From Molanna angustata (taxonomy: Eukaryota > Arthropoda > Insecta > Trichoptera > Molannidae): DNA of 64,000 nt. The translations under genes were made by a program, and so were the position numbers. This document shows positions 62,886 through 64,000 of this stretch, in pieces. Below the pieces are notes generated by a model, which was not told where the DNA came from, did no database searches, and saw only the letters and a list, made by a program, of their open reading frames with translations. The stretch is from positions 2,629,501-2,693,500 of the forward strand of contig OY754964.1 of the NCBI GenBank assembly GCA_963576475.1, read 5' to 3'. The stretch's first letter is position 1. Each line of letters opens with the position of its first letter.

Positions 62886-64000
62886 TTATGCGAGAAGTAA
62901 TTTTGCCCGTTCATTTGATTACAAACTTTGATGCCCAACAGAAATTATGTTTGGAATTTGGTATAACAGACTATTATAGATTTTATTAAAGGGTTTATTG
63001 CCTACATATAAACATGAAATAAAAAACATTTTTGAAAATCACTGTTGAATTTTGCAAATTTATTAATTATATTATATACCTACCTATTATATATTTTGAT
63101 TTTAAGCAATTTTCTTTATTTTTACTTTACCGCCATCTTTGGTTCAAATCAAAAATTATTTTTGAAATGATTGTTTTGTTGTTTCAAAGCGTGAGGTTCA
63201 ATGAATAGCTGCGAGTTTTCTACCTGCTTAGAACCAGTAACATTGAAATATCAAGAAGAACTTTTAGATTTTTCACATAGATGGCAAATTCAACATTTAT
63301 ATATTTTACATCAACGTTTTATCATAAAACTAAAACGGTATTCATAAATATAACGTAATAATTAATTATGATATGATATCATGAATAAAAAAATGTATTA
63401 CCTATTTTAATTTTAACAACCCAGTCAGTCTTTTTAGGTAATGTATTTATCATAATTTTATAATTAAAATAATCGTAAATAAAACAAACCTTTGCGACTC
63501 CAATAAGAACTGCAGACTTGTGACTCGTATTGAGCCGGAATAATTTATCACTTTACGGAATGACACAATTTGAATCATTTTGATCGTATTACTTACAACA
63601 TCATCGACTTCGTACGTCATTCGGATCTCTGTATTTCGTTCTGTACCATGAAATGAAGGGTTTTGTCAACAATGTTCTTGAATATCTTTATTTCTTTGGT
63701 TTGGAGGAGGTTTTTAGTACCTACAGTTAAGCATAAATAATACAAGTCTATCTAATGTAGGTACCTAGATAGATATGTACTGTATTTATATTTTCTATGA
63801 ATATAAAGTGAGGAGGCAGGTAGGTACCTACAAGATAGAGAGAAAAGAAGGAAGATATTGTAGAATGAGAATCTTCAGTGGAATCGCTTGAGGCCATAGA
63901 ATCTCATTCACCAGTTCATAATCTCATTTGTGAAACCTGATTGTACAAATAATGTACATTATTCCCAGTTGAGATTATTCCCTTGGTCTCTCTTGGATTG
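62886..64000. other. No gene seen
   Basis: AT-rich sequence with TAGGTACCTAC-type words near 63755-63835. No recognisable gene or repeat copy. Confidence 0.3.

Overview
The window looks like a repeat-dense, AT-rich stretch of an insect nuclear genome. There are no bacterial operons, ribosome-binding sites or closely packed genes. The coding sequences I can support belong to transposable elements, and two of them have GT-AG introns. Many TAGGTACCTAC-like words, tRNA-derived SINEs, RTE/CR1/L2/Jockey-type non-LTR retrotransposon tails and Lep1-like Helitron scraps suggest Lepidoptera; that is an impression, not a proof. I found no conserved single-copy host gene.

The centrepiece is a complete PIF/Harbinger DNA transposon at 34989-41484. 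It has imperfect 17-bp terminal inverted repeats and a CTG target duplication. It carries a three-exon HARBI1-like transposase on the + strand (35258-37519, DDE residues intact) and a convergent two-exon MYB/SANT-like DNA-binding protein on the - strand (39529-41057). A 201-bp tandem array lies between the two genes, and both ends carry clustered ATGTCGNATG/ATGCGACAT words. Two later retrotransposon insertions with clear target duplications sit inside introns of the two genes, so both reading frames remain open. The element landed in a dispersed repeat (family F below), and an unoccupied copy of that insertion site is at 16520-16720.

The rest is a mosaic of dispersed families, given informal labels here. 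RTE-A: about 13 copies ending in a TATG/CATA repeat; the youngest is 51034-51990 with a 15-bp duplication. RTE-B to RTE-G: other short RTE-like tails. R3 and R4: two further non-LTR families; R4 has a stem-loop-like 3' signature. A Jockey-superfamily RT with intact catalytic residues lies at 13953-15560, and L2-like RT fragments at 6010, 46080 and 54649. SINE-A, SINE-B and SINE-C are tRNA-like SINEs. Hairpin elements lie at 9287, 16129, 27963, 29933, 43349 and 49471. A fold-back family is concentrated at 26.3-29.1 kb. Unclassified families are F, G, H, J and V.

Layout: 0-13 kb, mixed fragments and minisatellites; 12.8-13.2 kb, a long TTTA microsatellite; 13.9-15.6 kb, Jockey-type RT; 16-23 kb, families F and G with RTE-A clusters; 23-25.5 kb, R4; 26-30 kb, fold-back cluster; 30-34.9 kb, SINEs and R3; 35-41.5 kb, Harbinger; 42-47 kb, nested SINE, MITE, L2 and a second Harbinger remnant; 48-54 kb, RTE-A copies; 54-63 kb, SINEs, L2, R3, family H and RTE tails. 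The last 1.1 kb shows nothing I can name.
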